Translations under genes and position numbers: made by a program | The notes under the pieces: model-generated | Told to the model about the DNA's origin: nothing | Seen by the model: the letters and a program-made list of their open reading frames with translations, nothing else | Database searches by the model: none | Source: Eubacterium sp. AF16-48 | GTDB taxonomy: Bacteria; Bacillota; Clostridia; Lachnospirales; Lachnospiraceae | Length of the DNA: 64,000 bases | Direction of reading: 5' to 3' | Assembly (NCBI RefSeq): GCF_003479405.1 | Contig: NZ_QUHB01000010.1 | Span: 1-64,000, forward strand | Part shown: positions 25,083-32,660 of the stretch, piece by piece | Numbering within the stretch: position 1 is the first letter of the stretch | Layout of the letters: each line of letters opens with the position of its first letter

Positions 25083-25519
25083 ATGAGAAAGAGGCAGTTT
25101 TTAATAGCATTATTAATTGGATTGGCTATATTTATGGTTTCATGTTCAAAAGAAGATAAGAGCCTTGAAGATGCACTTTTGAAAAAAAGGAAAGTGACAT
25201 AGTAAGGCTTGACAGTTTGACAGATTTCCAATGGAATAGTGTGTATTTTGTAAAACCGTATACGGAGAAGTCGGAAATAGAAAAGTATATTGGCATAAGT
25301 TCTGATGAAATATATGATAATATTTCAGATGAGGGAACGTTGTATATGATATTCACACTGGATGACAAAGTTGTATATCAGATATATGGAAATCCAAATA
25401 ATTTAGGATTCGATTTTGATGTTGGAGAATATGATAAAATCAAAAATATTTCAAAAGAAAAAAGTGTCTTTAATGTCAAAAGAGATGGGAAAATAATTAT
25501 ATATAAAATGAAGCTTTAA
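25083..25519 (+). pseudogene. Frameshifted lipoprotein, unknown function
   Basis: ATG 25083 opens a lipoprotein signal (lipobox MVSC) but stops at 25202 after 39 residues. The rest of the protein (about 105 residues, from the DSLTDFQWNSVYFVKPY region to 25519) lies in another frame. Restoring one A in the seven-A run at 25182-25188 joins them into about 145 residues with no internal stop. The family is not recognised. The second part could be read alone from a TTG at 25217 but would lack a signal. A poly-A run of this length is also prone to transcriptional slippage and sequencing error, so loss of function is not certain. Confidence 0.55.
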
Positions 25520-25549
25520 TGATTATGTTAGTTATAATCTGAAATAAGG

Positions 25550-25592
25550 TATCCCGGAAGTAAATATTTAATATACTACCGGGACTTTTTTT
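25550..25592 (+). terminator. Terminator closing the peptide/lipoprotein region
   Basis: CCCGGAAGTA (25553 onward) pairs imperfectly with TACTACCGGG (25574-25583), followed by ACTTTTTTT. Confidence 0.7.
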
Positions 25593-25631
25593 GGTATACT
25601 AATAAGATAAGGGTCATTTTTCAATTATAAT

Positions 25632-25659
25632 TTGACAATAAAACAAAATAATATATAAT
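25632..25659 (+). promoter_or_regulatory. Consensus promoter for the polysaccharide exporter operon
   Basis: TTGACA (25632-25637), a 16-base spacer, and TATAAT (25654-25659): a full sigma-A consensus, 34 bases upstream of the permease start. Confidence 0.75.
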
Positions 25660-25693
25660 ATATGCGAGTATTGCAGGTTATTATGGAGGTAAC

Positions 25694-26497
25694 ATGAAGG
25701 AATATATAGATAATTTTTGGCATTACAGATATTTGCTGAAAGAATTAGTAACAAAGGGTATTAAGTTAAAGTATAGAAGATCATATTTGGGATTGGTGTG
25801 GACATTGTTAGAGCCGTTGCTTACAACAATGGTACTTACAGTTGTGTTCGGAAAGATATTAGGAAAAGGTGATGCAACATATCCTGTTTATATTTTGTGT
25901 GGACGTCTGGTATTTAGCTGTTTCTCCAGCACAAGTAAAATTGCCATGCGTTCCATAAGAGCTAATCAGGCGATGATTAAGAAGATATATGTACCTAAGT
26001 ACCTGTATCCGTTGTCAGCTATTATATATAACTACATTTTGTTCTTACTGTCACTTATAGTGCTTGCAGCATTGTGTATAGTATTAAGAGTAAGGATGAC
26101 ATGGCACATAATCGAGATATTTATACCGCTAACCATATTACTTATTTTATGCGTTGCGGCGGGACTGATATTGTCTACAGTGTGTGTATTCTTTAGAGAC
26201 TTAGAATACCTTTGGGAAGTAGTTATAATGCTTGTTATGTACTGTTCAGCTATTTTCTATTATGTAAATACACTTAATTCAGGTATTACTTTGGCATTAC
26301 AGTTTAATCCGATATATTGTATTATTAGTAATTTCCGATGTATTTTAATGGAGCAGGGGTCTATATTTACAAGTGTAAGCTATGGATTCTCAAATCTGTT
26401 TATGATGATATATTCATTAATATTCAGTATTGTGGCACTGATAATTGGTATGTATGTATTTAAGAAGCATCAGGATGAATTCATCTTGCACATTTAG
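25694..26497 (+). CDS. ABC-2 type polysaccharide/teichoic acid export permease (TagG/Wzm-like)
   Basis: A 267-residue inner-membrane permease with six hydrophobic helices. The N-terminal KYRRSYLGLVWTLLEPLL segment and the C-terminal FNPIYCIISNFRCILMEQG segment are hallmarks of the Wzm/TagG/RfbA family. With the ATPase encoded 8 bases downstream it would export a lipid-linked glycan or wall teichoic acid-like polymer across the membrane. It is driven by a consensus promoter and has RBS GGAGG. The polymer genes (TagF-like at 10566) are not adjacent, so the exact cargo is unknown. Confidence 0.92.
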   Translation: MKEYIDNFWHYRYLLKELVTKGIKLKYRRSYLGLVWTLLEPLLTTMVLTVVFGKILGKGDATYPVYILCGRLVFSCFSSTSKIAMRSIRANQAMIKKIYVPKYLYPLSAIIYNYILFLLSLIVLAALCIVLRVRMTWHIIEIFIPLTILLILCVAAGLILSTVCVFFRDLEYLWEVVIMLVMYCSAIFYYVNTLNSGITLALQFNPIYCIISNFRCILMEQGSIFTSVSYGFSNLFMMIYSLIFSIVALIIGMYVFKKHQDEFILHI

Positions 26498-26505
26498 GAG
26501 GCGTT

Positions 26506-27249
26506 ATGGAAAAGTATGTACTTGAAGTTAATAATGTCAGCATTCGTTTTAATTTAAGTAAAGAAAAAGTAGACAATTTAAAAGAATTAATATTTAAAAA
26601 AATAAAGGGCGAAAAGATTCGTTTTAACGAGTTTTGGGCTGTAAAAAATTTAAGTTTTAAACTTGAAAAAGGTGACAGATTAGGTATTCTGGGACTTAAC
26701 GGTGCAGGAAAAAGTACCATATTAAAGATTATTGCCGGGGTGTACAAGCCGACTACCGGTGAAGTGGTAAGACGGGGACATATTGCCCCACTTCTTGAGT
26801 TAGGTGCAGGTTTTGATCCGAACTATACAGGAAGGGAAAACATTTTCTTATACGGTTCGGTACTTGGATTTTCACGTAAATTCCTAGAGGCTAAATATGA
26901 TGAAATTCTGGAATTTTCAGAGCTTGGGGAGTTTATAGATGTACCTATTAAAAACTATTCATCAGGAATGAAGTCAAGACTTGGTTTTGCCATTGCAACA
27001 GTAGTTGAGCCGGACATTCTGATTCTTGACGAAGTTTTGTCGGTTGGTGATGCCAGATTTAGAAGAAAGTGCGAAAAGAAGATGCAGTCTATGTTTGACC
27101 ACGGTGTTACGGTTCTTTTCGTTTCACATAACTTAGCACAGGTACAGAGAATATGTAACAAGGCTATTTTATTAGACCATGGAAACCTTATTGCAAAAGG
27201 AGAAATGAATGAAATGGCTGAGTTGTACAGAAAGAAGATAGAAGGATAG
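26506..27249 (+). CDS. ABC exporter ATP-binding protein (TagH/Wzt-like)
   Basis: A 247-residue ATPase. Walker A is GLNGAGKST (about 66-74), the signature is YSSGMKSRLGFAIA, and Walker B is ILILDEVLSVGD. The N-terminal NVSIRFNLSKEKVDNLKE and the GHIAPLLELGAGFDP stretch are typical of Wzt/TagH polysaccharide exporters. It ends right after the nucleotide-binding domain, with no C-terminal carbohydrate-recognition domain, so the cargo is probably not recognised through a Wzt-type terminal tag. It is the partner of the permease just upstream. RBS is GGAGG. Confidence 0.93.
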   Translation: MEKYVLEVNNVSIRFNLSKEKVDNLKELIFKKIKGEKIRFNEFWAVKNLSFKLEKGDRLGILGLNGAGKSTILKIIAGVYKPTTGEVVRRGHIAPLLELGAGFDPNYTGRENIFLYGSVLGFSRKFLEAKYDEILEFSELGEFIDVPIKNYSSGMKSRLGFAIATVVEPDILILDEVLSVGDARFRRKCEKKMQSMFDHGVTVLFVSHNLAQVQRICNKAILLDHGNLIAKGEMNEMAELYRKKIEG

Positions 27250-27253
27250 AATT

Positions 27254-27499
27254 ATGAGATATACAACAAAGGGAACATGCTCAAGATTTATAGATTTTGA
27301 TGTAGAGGATAATAAAGTAACTAATGTAAGGTTTACTATGGGATGCAACGGAAATACTCAGGGGGTTGCAGCATTAGTGGAAGGCATGGACATTAACGAA
27401 GTAATAAAAAGATTAAAAGGTATTGACTGCAATGGCAGGGGAACTTCATGCCCTGATCAGCTGGCAATTGCCTTGGAACAGTATTTGGAGCAGAAATAA
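27254..27499 (+). CDS. TSCPD domain protein (TIGR03905-like)
   Basis: An 81-residue protein matching the small TSCPD family: CSRFIDFDVEDNKV near the N-terminus, FTMGCNGNTQGVAALVEG in the middle, and GTSCPDQLA, the motif that names the family. The same domain occurs at the C-terminus of class II ribonucleotide reductases, but the free-standing proteins have no defined role. It lies 4 bases after the exporter ATPase and overlaps mtnN by one base (TAATG), so all are probably on one transcript. Confidence 0.88.
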   Translation: MRYTTKGTCSRFIDFDVEDNKVTNVRFTMGCNGNTQGVAALVEGMDINEVIKRLKGIDCNGRGTSCPDQLAIALEQYLEQK

Positions 27500-28191
27500 T
27501 GTTAGGAATTATTGGAGCTATGGACATTGAGGTGGACAGCCTCAAAAACGAAATGGAAAATCCCGCCATTAATAAAATTGCAGGAATGGACTTTTATGAA
27601 GGTGTAATTGGCGGAAAAGATGTTGTAGTGGTAAAGTGTGGAATCGGCAAGGTAAATGCAGCTATGTGTACTCAGATATTGGCAGACAGATACAATGTGG
27701 ATGCCGTTATTAACACAGGTGTTGCAGGTTCCCTTAATAACGATATAGATATATGCGACATTGTTATATCAACTGTGGCACAGGAACATGATATGGATGT
27801 AACGGCATTAGGCTATGAGAAGGGAATTATTCCGGATATGGATGTTTCTATATTTGAAGCAGACAGAAAGCTGGTGGAACTTACAAAAAAGAGTGCAAAG
27901 GAAGCAGGTCTTGATGTAAAGGTTTTTGAAGGTAAGGTTGTATCCGGCGACCAGTTTATAAGCACCCACGAAAAGAAGAAAAGCCTTAAGAACAGCTTTG
28001 GCGGTGACTGTGCTGAAATGGAGGGAGCTGCAATTGCTCATGTGGCAAGCCTGAATAACATTCCATTTCTTGTTATCAGAGCAATTTCTGACAAGGCAGA
28101 TGGTGGCGCTCATATGGATTATCCTACATTTGAAAAGAAGGCAGCAGCTAATTCCATTTTGCTTTTAAATGAGATAATCAAAAACGTGTAG
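27499..28191 (+). CDS. mtnN: 5'-methylthioadenosine/S-adenosylhomocysteine nucleosidase
   Basis: A 230-residue purine nucleosidase. Family marks: MLGIIGAMDIEVDSL at the N-terminus, CGIGKVNAA, NTGVAGSLNNDIDI, the substrate-binding DCAEMEGAAIAHVA with its conserved glutamate, and AISDKADGGA holding the catalytic aspartate. It cleaves MTA and SAH to adenine plus the thioribose, in SAM recycling and (via SRH) AI-2 precursor formation. The length is normal. It overlaps the TSCPD gene by one base. No luxS or other methionine-salvage gene is next to it. Confidence 0.95.
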   Translation: MLGIIGAMDIEVDSLKNEMENPAINKIAGMDFYEGVIGGKDVVVVKCGIGKVNAAMCTQILADRYNVDAVINTGVAGSLNNDIDICDIVISTVAQEHDMDVTALGYEKGIIPDMDVSIFEADRKLVELTKKSAKEAGLDVKVFEGKVVSGDQFISTHEKKKSLKNSFGGDCAEMEGAAIAHVASLNNIPFLVIRAISDKADGGAHMDYPTFEKKAAANSILLLNEIIKNV

Positions 28192-28333
28192 TATTGTGTA
28201 CAGCAGCTTAGGACGGCTACGAATTTTTTAGAATAATTTGACGAACGATTACAAGTGCTTATGCCTCTGAAATGTGATATAGTAATTTTGGACGGGATGT
28301 CTTAAAACTATTTTATATTTGGGGGAATGAGCA

Positions 28334-29059
28334 ATGTTGGAAGTTTACATAACTAAATTAGAAAAAGGGTTGGAGAGTGTGGCACCAACGGTAATGGATA
28401 AAGAGAACTTTCTGTTGATAATAGGAAGTCTTTTTTTATTAGGTGCTGTGACAAAATGGATAGTATGGCATTATTATGGGAAACTTATTAGAAGGGCAGA
28501 GAACATGCAGCATACTAAAAATGCAACTATCCGTCAGATTAAAAATAAGTATGAAGGTATCCGGCAGGTAAACGGAGAATTGCCTAATACTCTCTTGTTT
28601 GTAAAACACTATGTTAACAAAAGCAAACTATTTTATATACCAATTAGAAAAATTGATAATATTATCAGGTATTGTGTGGTTTTAATTATGGGATTTACAG
28701 CTATAGCCGGATGGTATTTATATAATAATTCGGCACAGAAAAATGTAGCATTTTCCTATGTGCTGGCTGGAATTTTTGTGGCAATTAGCCTGGAAATGAC
28801 AGACCGCATGGTTAATGTGGAGGATAGAAAGTCAGAGCTTGCATACTCTGTGGCGGATAATCTTGAAAACAGTGCCAGATATAAGGGCGTTGTCACTGAA
28901 AATACTGAGAATACTGAGAATATATTGGATAATAATGATATAGATGTGGAATATAATAAAAATATGCCTGATAATCAAGAATTTTCACCATCTAAAATAG
29001 GTGAAAATGATAGTGAAGAGCAAATATTAAACCAAGTTATTGGAGAATTTTTACAATAA
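28334..29059 (+). CDS. Membrane protein with acidic tail, unknown function
   Basis: A 241-residue protein with three predicted membrane segments (about 27-45, 115-135 and 141-160), a basic cytoplasmic loop between the first two (about 48-112), and a low-complexity acidic C-terminal tail. The tail begins with a TENTENTEN run encoded by a perfect direct repeat at about 28900-28921. No family is recognised; the topology suggests a structural or regulatory membrane protein. RBS is GGGGGAATG-like (GGGGGA). It is separated from mtnN by 142 bases with no visible terminator. Confidence 0.6.
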   Translation: MLEVYITKLEKGLESVAPTVMDKENFLLIIGSLFLLGAVTKWIVWHYYGKLIRRAENMQHTKNATIRQIKNKYEGIRQVNGELPNTLLFVKHYVNKSKLFYIPIRKIDNIIRYCVVLIMGFTAIAGWYLYNNSAQKNVAFSYVLAGIFVAISLEMTDRMVNVEDRKSELAYSVADNLENSARYKGVVTENTENTENILDNNDIDVEYNKNMPDNQEFSPSKIGENDSEEQILNQVIGEFLQ

Positions 29060-29092
29060 TGTGCAGGATTTTCATAATTGTTGGATTTAGTC

Positions 29093-29121
29093 TTGCTAAA
29101 AATGTTTTCTAAGCCTATAAT
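29093..29121 (+). promoter_or_regulatory. Promoter for pgi
   Basis: TTGCTA (29093-29098), a 17-base spacer, TATAAT (29116-29121). The start codon is 37 bases downstream with GGAGG in between. Confidence 0.65.
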
Positions 29122-29157
29122 TAAGGATGATTTTGGAGAAACAACGGAGGAAGAAAT

Positions 29158-30504
29158 ATGTCTAAAGTAACGCTTGATTGTTCAAAAGTTAAATCATTTA
29201 TCGGGGATGACGAGTTGACAAGCATGAAGGATATTGCAGAAAATGCAAAGAAAGTATTAGTTGAAAAGACTGGAGCAGGTAATGACTTTCTTGGATGGAT
29301 TGACTTGCCAATAGATTATGACAAGGAAGAATTCGAGAGAATTAAAAAGGCGGCACAGAAGATTCAGAGTGATTCAGAAGTTCTTATTGTAATAGGAATT
29401 GGTGGCTCATATTTAGGCGCAAGAGCTGCTATTGAGTTTCTCAGACATGGTTTCTATAACAATGTCTCAAAGGAAATCAGAAAGACACCTGAGATTTACT
29501 ATGCAGGAAACAGCATAAGCCCATCATACTTAAAGGCTTTACTTGATGTAGTAGGAGACAGGGATTTTTCTGTTAATATTATTTCAAAGTCAGGTACAAC
29601 TACTGAACCTGCTATTGCTTTTAGAGTATTCAGAGAGAAGTTAGAGAAGAAATATGGCAAGGAAGGTGCAGCAGAGAGAATTTATGCTACAACTGATAAG
29701 TCAAAGGGAGCCTTAAAGGGACTTGCAACAGCAGAAGGTTATGAAAGCTTCGTAGTACCGGATGATGTTGGAGGACGTTTCTCAGTTCTTACAGCAGTAG
29801 GTCTTCTTCCTATAGCAGTAAGCGGAGCTGATATTGACCAGCTTATGGCAGGTGCAGCAAGCGGAAGAGAGAGAGCATTAAATAGCAAATTTGAAGATAA
29901 TGATGCCATGAAATATGCGGCAATCAGAAACATATTATTAAGAAAAGGTAAGTCAGTAGAGATTGTTGCTAACTACGAACCAAGCCTTCATTATGTAGGT
30001 GAATGGTGGAAGCAGCTTTACGGTGAAAGCGAAGGAAAGGACAACAAGGGTATTTTCCCGGCAGCAGTTGACCTTACAACAGACCTTCATTCTATGGGAC
30101 AGTTTATTCAGGATGGCTCAAGAATAATGTTTGAGACAGTTATCAACGTTGAAGAAACTGACGCAAAGATTGAAATAAGTAAAGAAGCAGAGGATTTAGA
30201 CGGGCTTAACTATTTAGCAGGAAAGGATATGGACTTTGTTAATAAGAGTGCCATGAATGGAACAATTCTTGCCCACACAGATGGAAATGTACCAAATATT
30301 ATAGTAAACGTACCAAAGCAGAATGAGTTTTATCTTGGTGAGTTATTATATATGTTTGAATTTGCATGTGGTGTAAGTGGTTACATTTTAGGAGTAAATC
30401 CTTTCAACCAGCCTGGTGTAGAAAGCTACAAGAAGAACATGTTTGCACTTCTTGGTAAGCCGGGATTTGAAGATTTAACAGCACAGTTGTTAAAGCGTCT
30501 ATAA
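29158..30504 (+). CDS. pgi: Glucose-6-phosphate isomerase
   Basis: A 448-residue enzyme of the short Gram-positive PGI type. Seen: [17 protein letters not shown] (about 81-97), [18 protein letters not shown] (phosphate-binding SIS domain, about 141-158), [34 protein letters not shown] with the catalytic Glu region, and [18 protein letters not shown] at the C-terminus. It interconverts glucose-6-phosphate and fructose-6-phosphate, linking glycolysis with the glycogen genes elsewhere in the window. It is a monocistronic unit between its own promoter and a strong terminator. Confidence 0.97.
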   Translation: MSKVTLDCSKVKSFIGDDELTSMKDIAENAKKVLVEKTGAGNDFLGWIDLPIDYDKEEFERIKKAAQKIQSDSEVLIVIGIGGSYLGARAAIEFLRHGFYNNVSKEIRKTPEIYYAGNSISPSYLKALLDVVGDRDFSVNIISKSGTTTEPAIAFRVFREKLEKKYGKEGAAERIYATTDKSKGALKGLATAEGYESFVVPDDVGGRFSVLTAVGLLPIAVSGADIDQLMAGAASGRERALNSKFEDNDAMKYAAIRNILLRKGKSVEIVANYEPSLHYVGEWWKQLYGESEGKDNKGIFPAAVDLTTDLHSMGQFIQDGSRIMFETVINVEETDAKIEISKEAEDLDGLNYLAGKDMDFVNKSAMNGTILAHTDGNVPNIIVNVPKQNEFYLGELLYMFEFACGVSGYILGVNPFNQPGVESYKKNMFALLGKPGFEDLTAQLLKRL

Positions 30505-30537
30505 TAAAAACTTAGATGTGATATATATAAATAAATG

Positions 30538-30585
30538 AGGCTTCCCTTCAGATGTAGTGAATACATCTGAGGGGAAGCCTTTTTG
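30538..30585 (+). terminator. Terminator of pgi
   Basis: AGGCTTCCC (30538-30546) pairs with GGGGAAGCCT (30571-30580), with a further CAGATGTA/TACATCTG stem above, then TTTTT. It is one of the strongest in the window. Confidence 0.9.
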
Positions 30586-30607
30586 GATGATAAGTTATTT
30601 TATAAGT

Positions 30608-31039
30608 TTATAGTTTTGCCAAATCTTCCTGTGCTACAAGCTTGAAACCTTTGCTGCTAAGAAGGGATGAAACTTTTTCGTTTTCCTGTACACGGAAAAT
30701 CATTAAAGCATCATCAGTATTTCTTGTTACAAAGGTGTAAGCGTAATCAATGCTAACCTTGGCATCTGCTAAAACATTAAGGACTGCAGCCATTTCTCCC
30801 GGCTTGTCAGCAATTCTAATGCCAATAACCTGTGTAAGGTTACAAATCCAATCATTATCCTTTAAAAGTGTTACTGTATCAAAAGGTTTATCAACTATAA
30901 TACGAATAATACCATAGTCGCTGGAATCTGCAATTTCAAAGGCTCTGATATCTATGTTATTGTCTGCCAGAAAGTTTGTAAAATTTGCAAGATTTCCCGG
31001 TTTATTTTCTACGAAAACTGAAATCTGATTAATGTACAT
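30608..31039 (-). CDS. Tandem ACT-domain protein
   Basis: A 143-residue protein built of two ACT domains (about 1-70 and 71-143). Each starts with a beta-alpha-beta unit: ISVFVENKPGNLANFTNFL, then VIGIRIADKPGEMAAVLNVL. ACT domains bind amino acids and act as allosteric sensors. The gene is 11 bases downstream of the PaaK-like ligase on the same strand. This pairing is common in anaerobic Firmicutes and Archaea, where it goes with aryl-pyruvate oxidation. RBS is GGAGG. Confidence 0.9.
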   Translation of the reverse strand: MYINQISVFVENKPGNLANFTNFLADNNIDIRAFEIADSSDYGIIRIIVDKPFDTVTLLKDNDWICNLTQVIGIRIADKPGEMAAVLNVLADAKVSIDYAYTFVTRNTDDALMIFRVQENEKVSSLLSSKGFKLVAQEDLAKL

Positions 31040-31050
31040 AAGTCTACCTC

Positions 31051-32349
31051 CTAAATTTTTCGTTTATCAATTATGCGGACAGCCTTACCTTCTGAACGGG
31101 TAATGGACTTTGGCTCCACAAGTTTAACCTTGGCATAAATTCCCAGCATGCTCTTAAGGGCTGAAACAATATCTTTTTCCTTCTTTTCAATGGAGCTTAC
31201 TGTATCTGAGAACATTTCCGGTGTCATTTCAACACGAACTTCCATGGTATCGCTGTTATTTACACGGTCAACAATAAGCTGATAGTTAGCAGGCATACCC
31301 TGTTTAATAAGAACTTCTTCAACCTGTGAAGGATAAACATTAACACCCTTTATAATAAGCATGTCATCAGTTCTACCCATTAATCTGTGAATACGTGCAT
31401 GAGTACGTCCGCAGGAACATTTTTCCTTTGTGATATATGTAATATCTTTTGTTCTGTATCTGATAATAGGGAAAGCCTCTTTAGCAAAGCTTGTAAATAC
31501 AAGTTCACCAATCTGTCCGTCAGGAACAGGTTCTAAGGTTTCAGGGTCAACGATTTCCGGAATAAAATAATCTTCACAAATATGCATGCCATTTTGTGCT
31601 TCACATTCAAAAGCAACTCCCGGACCTTCAATTTCCGTAAGACCGTAAATATCATATGCTTTAATGCCAAGCTTGCTTTCAATATCGTGTCTCATTTCCT
31701 CAGACCATGCCTCAGCACCGAAAATGCCGGCTTTTAACTTAACCTGATCCTTGAGTCCCCGTTCTTCAATGGATTCTGCCAAATATGAAGCATAACTAGG
31801 AGTACAGCAAAGAATAGTAGAACCAAAGTCAGTCATAAACTGAAGCTGTCTGTCGGTATTACCTGATGACATAGGAAGTGTAAGACATCCTACCTTCTGG
31901 GAACCACCATTTAAACCAAAACCACCGGTGAAAAGTCCGTATCCGTATGCAATATGGCATACATCTTCGTCAGTTCCACCAGCGGCAACAATGGCACGGG
32001 CACATCCGTCATACCACATATCAATATCTTTTTTGGTATAAAAGTCAACAACACGTCTTCCGGTTGTTCCTGATGTGGAATGGATTCTGATACAGTCCTT
32101 AAGTGGAACTGCCAGTAAACCATATGGATAAGCATCTCTTAAATCATCCTTTGTAATAAAAGGCAGCTTCGGTAAATCTGCTGTGCTTTTAATATCGTCA
32201 GGTGTAACTCCTGCCTTGTCCATCAAGTCTCTGTAGTAAGGTACATTTTCATAAACACGTTTTACTACAGATACAAGTCCTTCATTTTGCCACTGCTCGA
32301 TTTCCTCGCGGGAAGCAGTCTCAATATCATCTTGAAAATATTTTCCCAT
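31051..32349 (-). CDS. Phenylacetate-CoA ligase family protein
   Basis: A 432-residue AMP-forming acyl-CoA ligase of the PaaK type. The N-terminal RVYENVPYYRDLMDKAGV is typical. The AMP-binding SSGTTGR-like loop is STSGTTGRRVVDFYT (about 92-106). YGLTEIEGPGVAFEC and YRTKDIT follow, and GRTDDMLIIKGVNVYPSQVEEVL marks the hinge and C-terminal domain. It would activate phenylacetate or another aryl acid. No indolepyruvate oxidoreductase genes are in view, although PaaK/ACT pairs often sit beside them, so its pathway is unclear. Upstream on the minus strand, TATTATAAAT may be a -10. Confidence 0.9.
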   Translation of the reverse strand: MGKYFQDDIETASREEIEQWQNEGLVSVVKRVYENVPYYRDLMDKAGVTPDDIKSTADLPKLPFITKDDLRDAYPYGLLAVPLKDCIRIHSTSGTTGRRVVDFYTKKDIDMWYDGCARAIVAAGGTDEDVCHIAYGYGLFTGGFGLNGGSQKVGCLTLPMSSGNTDRQLQFMTDFGSTILCCTPSYASYLAESIEERGLKDQVKLKAGIFGAEAWSEEMRHDIESKLGIKAYDIYGLTEIEGPGVAFECEAQNGMHICEDYFIPEIVDPETLEPVPDGQIGELVFTSFAKEAFPIIRYRTKDITYITKEKCSCGRTHARIHRLMGRTDDMLIIKGVNVYPSQVEEVLIKQGMPANYQLIVDRVNNSDTMEVRVEMTPEMFSDTVSSIEKKEKDIVSALKSMLGIYAKVKLVEPKSITRSEGKAVRIIDKRKI

Positions 32350-32660
32350 TTTTGTAAATCCTTTCTCTCGGTCGTAAATATTTATAATATGATTTTACAA
32401 TATTTAGGGTACTTGCGCAATAAACTTTTTTTAATATAAAAACGTTACAAAAACTCCCGAAAGATAGATTTCTTTTAGTAAAAAGCAACATTTTATGGTG
32501 CTTGAAATGGGCGTTTGAGCACTATAATAAAAATGTTTTTCTACCTATAAAATCTAGTAATTCGTGGAGCTATATGGTATAGTGCAATTAAAGAAATTTG
32601 GAAGAAAATCACGTAACAAAATGTGTTTGAATAAAATTAGAATTTGGAGGCAACTAACAT
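32350..32660. promoter_or_regulatory. Divergent promoter region between the PaaK-like ligase and GH3
   Basis: A 311-base gap. For the GH3 gene, an extended -10 TGGTATAGT (32574-32582) precedes a GGAGG ribosome site at 32646. For the ligase, minus-strand TATTATAAAT lies about 30 bases before its start. An imperfect hairpin GTGCTTGAAA.../...GTTTGAGCAC is at 32500-32524. No gene is visible. Confidence 0.4.

Noticed and set aside
28900..28921. Short AATACTGAG direct repeat in the membrane protein tail
   Set aside because: It only encodes a small TEN repeat in a low-complexity tail; too short to call a repeat element.
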